Below, piece after piece: positions 34,483 to 64,000 of a stretch of 64,000 nt of DNA. The stretch covers positions 12,492,501 to 12,556,500 of the forward strand of contig WPIO01000003.1 in assembly GCA_009760855.2 (NCBI GenBank), given 5' to 3'. The notes beneath the pieces were generated by a model. That model had not been told where the DNA came from and ran no database searches. It saw nothing but the letters and a program-made list of their open reading frames with translations. Position numbers and translations under genes: made by a program. Source of the DNA: Cristatella mucedo (lineage: Eukaryota > Bryozoa > Phylactolaemata > Cristatellidae). The first letter of the stretch is position 1. Every line of letters starts with the position of its first letter.

Positions 34483-34650
34483 AAATACTAGCTGGTTTTA
34501 ACAGCCTCTTTTTTATAGCGACAGAAGAGCCTCTACGGCTATCACCACCGCTTGCAGTGGCGATAAAGGATCGCTTACCGCAGGATTCGAAACCACGACC
34601 TCAGGGCTGAGGTCGTGAAAAGCAACCGCCTTATCTAGTGAGCCATTACG
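34483..34650 (-). mobile_element. SINE-B, full length, minus strand
   Basis: TAGCTGGTTTTAACAGCCTC, GAGCCTCTACGGCTATCACC, GCAGGATTCGAAACCACGAC and the palindrome CACGACCTCAGGGCTGAGGT. Confidence 0.88.
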
Positions 34651-34689
34651 ACTTGGGCTCTTTGGGTTCAGCCTCTCAAGTCCTACTTG

Positions 34690-34900
34690 CGTAGGCGCAT
34701 CGCGCTGCTTCGACTCGCTGCTTTGCGAGCGGTGGGTGCTGGCGAAACTGCCAGCCGCCGTTCGTGCAGCAAATGCGCGCGAATGCAGCGAATGCCGCGC
34801 GCTCGCGTGCGAACTTGTAACCGTGCAGAGCGCCTGTAACCGTGCAGAGCAGCTCCGCTTATACGACGAGCCGAACTAGCGGGCAGCGAGGGTTGCTTCA
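34690..34900. other. CpG-rich islet with a two-copy repeat
   Basis: Dense CpG (GCGCGCGAATGCAGCG, GCCGCGCGCTCGCGTGC) and two identical copies of TGTAACCGTGCAGAGC, 19 bases apart, at 34,816 and 34,835. No coding match. Confidence 0.45.
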
Positions 34901-35576
34901 GTTAGGGATCGATTCAGCGCACTGCCACTTGTTGTATTCTCATTTTTTTTCTTGTTGTTCAGTAGTGCAGACGCTGTATACACGGGCTAATGAGAATCTC
35001 TGCTCCTAGTTTACAAGCTACGCGTTCATTTTTAGGCAGACGTCGCACAGCTGTACTTTAGCTTTGATCCCTCTATGCTATCCTTCGTGTCACACTCTCA
35101 AATGATGATCCGAAGGACTACAGCTTGCTCCAGGCTACGGTCACTACATGCAATGACCTTGCATCCCCTAAACCCTGCCGAAGACATATCTATTCCGATT
35201 AGCTTTCCGATTGCCCCAGTAAATTTGTCATTTCCCCCCGATGTGCTTTGCGTGACTATATGTATACAATTCAGTGCATGCTTATAGCCAAAGGCTTTAA
35301 TAACCGGTGGCCATGTGTGCCGCCACTTTTACTTCAGCATTCTGGGCTAATCCCTATACTTGTTTGCTTTCGCGTACTTGATTCCGAACATGTCACTAAT
35401 GCGCATGCACTAATTCTCTTGTAGAGAGCTGTAAAAGGGTTGGGTAGATTGCTCTTGGAACGTTCTAAAAACGACCCATTACTGTTATTATTATTATTAA
35501 CTCGATTGCAGCACGCATTACTAACACACTTGAATGAATGGCGTCAAAATGTCTAAAATTGAATGATAAACCAACT

Positions 35577-35755
35577 AAGCCGTGATGGCACACTAGGTAA
35601 GACAATTGCTTCCACGACCTCGGTCCTGAGGTCGTGGGTTCGATTCCTGCGGTGGGCGATCCTTTATCGCCACTGCAAGCGGTGGTGGTAGCCGTTAAGG
35701 CTCTGTCGCTATACAAAAAGAGGCGGTTTAGTCAGCTAGGATTTATTTATGTAAA
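35577..35755 (+). mobile_element. SINE-B, full length
   Basis: GCCGTGATGGCACACTAGGT start, CACGACCTCGGTCCTGAGGT palindrome, GTGGGTTCGATTCCTGCGGT (perfect B box), GGTAGCCGTTAAGGCTCTGT and GGCGGTTTAGTCAGCTAGGA. Useful as a reference copy. Confidence 0.9.
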
Positions 35756-35999
35756 TAGTGATGGGCAAACCTAAAGTTACTAAAAATAAGAAATCCCAAC
35801 CCGTAAAGTGGACCCGGCCAGCTTGCCTCTTGTTGCAATTGCATGCAATCTCGGTGTCCTGCTCTATATTGTCCCTTCATTCGATAACAACGCCGGCGAA
35901 GCAGTCCAGTCTGCCTCCTTTCAGTTACGAAACGTTGCGCACATTCGTGACTTCTTAGGCAATGAGGCAACAGCCAAATAAATATAACTCGCCAGTAAC

Positions 36000-36132
36000 T
36001 CATTTGAATTGCGCCCTAAGAAAACTTAAGTCTCTATTCAGGCGCTTCGCATATGCCACAGGGCTCGAGCCCACGACCTCGGCCATCAAATACATTCACC
36101 TTGACCTTGATAGGCGCATTCATTAACCACTG
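36000..36132 (-). mobile_element. SINE-A, minus strand
   Basis: GCGCCCTAAGAAAACTTAAG, CAGGCGCTTCGCATATGCCA and GGGCTCGAGCCCACGACCTC in complement order; the head end is diverged. Confidence 0.82.
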
Positions 36133-36229
36133 GCAAAAACCAACGCTGCAAGCTGGTAAGCTGGACCGTACATGCATGAAAGCCGGTCTCGTCTTGTGTA
36201 AGTTACCAAGTGCAGGTCTTCCCGTCTGT

Positions 36230-36790
36230 AAACGAAGACGCCTACAGTACACAACTCTGCAATTAGGCTTGCCTGCCGTGAATGGGGCAACAGCCATAAT
36301 TTACTCTGACTCACCGACCTTGGCATTGGCTTCCTGTCGAGCGCGCTATCGACGTCGAAGTTCGTGTGACTCACATTAAGGCCGCTTCATGTTTTTGCTC
36401 TGGCATCGCTATCGGAAATGCTTCTTAATCAGGCTTCGACCTTCGTGCCATCTGCTCTCAACTGACTCAGCCGTTAAGCTAGGCATCTCATCAAAGTTAA
36501 ATCCTTTGGAGTCCGTGCCTGTACCTTGTCTGCATCCAAAGTCTGGAACTCATTCCCTGCTGCTGTCGCGATATCGCCCGACTTCCGTATATTTAAACGA
36601 TGCTGTAACACATCTTTCAACAGAGTGTTGTTCCGCCCGTATGAATGGTCCCGTTCGTGCTTTCGTCTACTGACGCTGCGCGTTGTATTGTCACTAGCCA
36701 GGTGACTTGCTTCCTCACGATCGTATGCATACAAAAGAGGATTTAGTTCTCTCAGAGAGCTATACAAGCATAAATATTTTTATTATTACT
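36230..36790 (+). mobile_element. LINE-2w 3' part, degenerate
   Basis: Frames show HRPWHWLPVERAIDVE (about 36,318-36,365), then KSFGVRACTLSASKVWNSFP and FRIFKRCCNTSFNRVLF. The shared tail (GAGGATTTAGTTCTCTCAGA, GAGCTATACAAGCATAAATA, TTATTATTA) reaches almost to the ZSWIM8 CpG block. Confidence 0.75.
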
Positions 36791-37784
36791 ACGAGAAATA
36801 AGCGCGGTGAAACCGCACTCGCGGAAAGAAGCAAGACGAGGGTCTTTGGCAGCGCTGCGGCCGGGCCGCCTAGCCGCAGGGAACGCCGCAGCTTAGCGCA
36901 TGGCGAGACCGACGCGAGCGCGGCAGTCAGACAAAAAACCGAGCGCACTACGCAAAAAACGTACGCCTCCTGGAGTCGCGAATGCCTGCCGGCAGCGGAA
37001 GCTGCAGACGAGCCGGCTCACCGCCGCCCAGCCCATGACCGCCGCCGCCGCCACGCGAGGCCCCCACCGCGTTCGCGTCAGTGCGGGCGACGTGTTGACA
37101 GCCCTCGCTCGTTCGCTGGCTCGTTGCGGGTGGGGGACGTGTCTGCGCAGCAGCCGGAGCGCTCGCAACCTGGACGGCTGCCCCACGCGCCCTGCGCGCG
37201 CAGCACGCTCGACCAGACGACCACGCTGGGCGTCTGCACGCCAGTTCCGCTGCTGAAAGGCGGCGGCCCGAATGACGCACGCGACCGTTTCGAATTGATA
37301 CAGGAAACGCTCAAACAGCTGGGCGCTGACTGAGGGCGCGCTCTTTGCACAGTCGGCCGCGCCGGTGCAGGGCGCCCCCCCTGCCGACCCAGTAGCTCGG
37401 TGAACCTGAACGAGGGGCGTGGCGGACCGCGAGCAGCTGCTCCGTACGCGCGAGAAATCGCGTGACGTCCGCCGCCGGCGGTTAGCCCGTCCTAGGCCCC
37501 CTAGACTGGACAATAGAAGCGTATTGTTGGCCATTGATCGGCGCCTCGCCAGTGCAGCTGTTCGTTCAGGGTGCGAGGCCGGCGCTACACTCGGCTGTTT
37601 CATGTCGAGCTCGACTGCGAGTGGCGGTGGCGACAGCAGCAGCGGCGGCGGCGGCGCTCACGGGCGCGCCTGACCTTGCGCTGACCCAGGAGGAGTGCGG
37701 TACTGCGTAAGCTCGGTTTCCGTCTCCTAGTAGCGGCGACCGACGGCTTGCGTCGGTCGTTCGGTCGGTCGCTCGGGCGGATCC
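36791..37784 (+). promoter_or_regulatory. ZSWIM8: CpG-rich promoter/5' UTR region of ZSWIM8
   Basis: About 1 kb of GC- and CpG-dense DNA directly before the start codon. It begins abruptly after a LINE tail and continues through exon 1. The open frames on both strands have no domain match and are composition artefacts. The transcription start cannot be placed. Confidence 0.55.

Positions 37785-64000
<26,216 letters not shown>

Noticed and set aside
36707-37333. 208-codon plus-strand frame before ZSWIM8
   Set aside because: Begins in a LINE tail and runs into CpG-rich DNA; no conserved motif. It cannot be excluded as 5' UTR sequence.
36893-37603. 236-codon minus-strand frame
   Set aside because: Lies in the CpG-rich ZSWIM8 5' region; Arg/Ala-rich with no domain, and overlapped by equally long frames on both strands. 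A composition artefact.

Overview
This is animal (metazoan) nuclear DNA. Two multi-exon protein genes lie head to tail on the + strand, with GT-AG introns full of SINEs, LINE fragments and microsatellites. Both proteins belong to metazoan families. The repeat content and divergence from vertebrate and fly orthologues suggest an invertebrate bilaterian, but I cannot name the phylum from sequence alone.

Layout: 1-4.5 kb is repeat-rich intergenic DNA, including a LINE nested in another LINE. At 4.5-5.2 kb is a CpG-rich promoter-like block. At 5,228-21,250 is a 10-exon EFA6/PSD gene (Sec7-PH Arf6 exchange factor), whose exons join in phase to a 763-residue protein. About 4.2 kb downstream with no recognised mobile element follows (21.25-25.5 kb) and ends in a cluster of poly(A) signals; it is probably the 3' UTR. 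The stretch 25.5-36.8 kb is intergenic with SINEs, LINEs, microsatellites and two CpG-rich islets of unknown role. From 36.8 to 37.8 kb is a second CpG-rich promoter region. From 37,785 to the window edge run 18 exons of ZSWIM8 (Dorado/EBAX-1 family), a substrate receptor of a cullin-RING ubiquitin ligase; about 1,703 residues are present and the C-terminus lies outside.

The two proteins are not known to work together. EFA6 activates Arf6 at the plasma membrane; ZSWIM8 controls turnover of Argonaute-microRNA complexes and misfolded receptors.

Mobile DNA: I define four local families. SINE-A has a tRNA-like head and a tail ending in TTA or TA repeats. SINE-B has a tRNA-like head with an inner palindrome. 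LINE-1w and LINE-2w are CR1/L2-like reverse-transcriptase remnants. The 3' end of LINE-2w matches the SINE-A tail, which suggests that LINE-2w mobilises SINE-A. Other notable items are a hAT-like MITE with 8-bp target duplications, a fold-back element, degenerate CCTAAA arrays, microsatellites grown inside mobile elements, and two short introns that are stop-free and a multiple of three.
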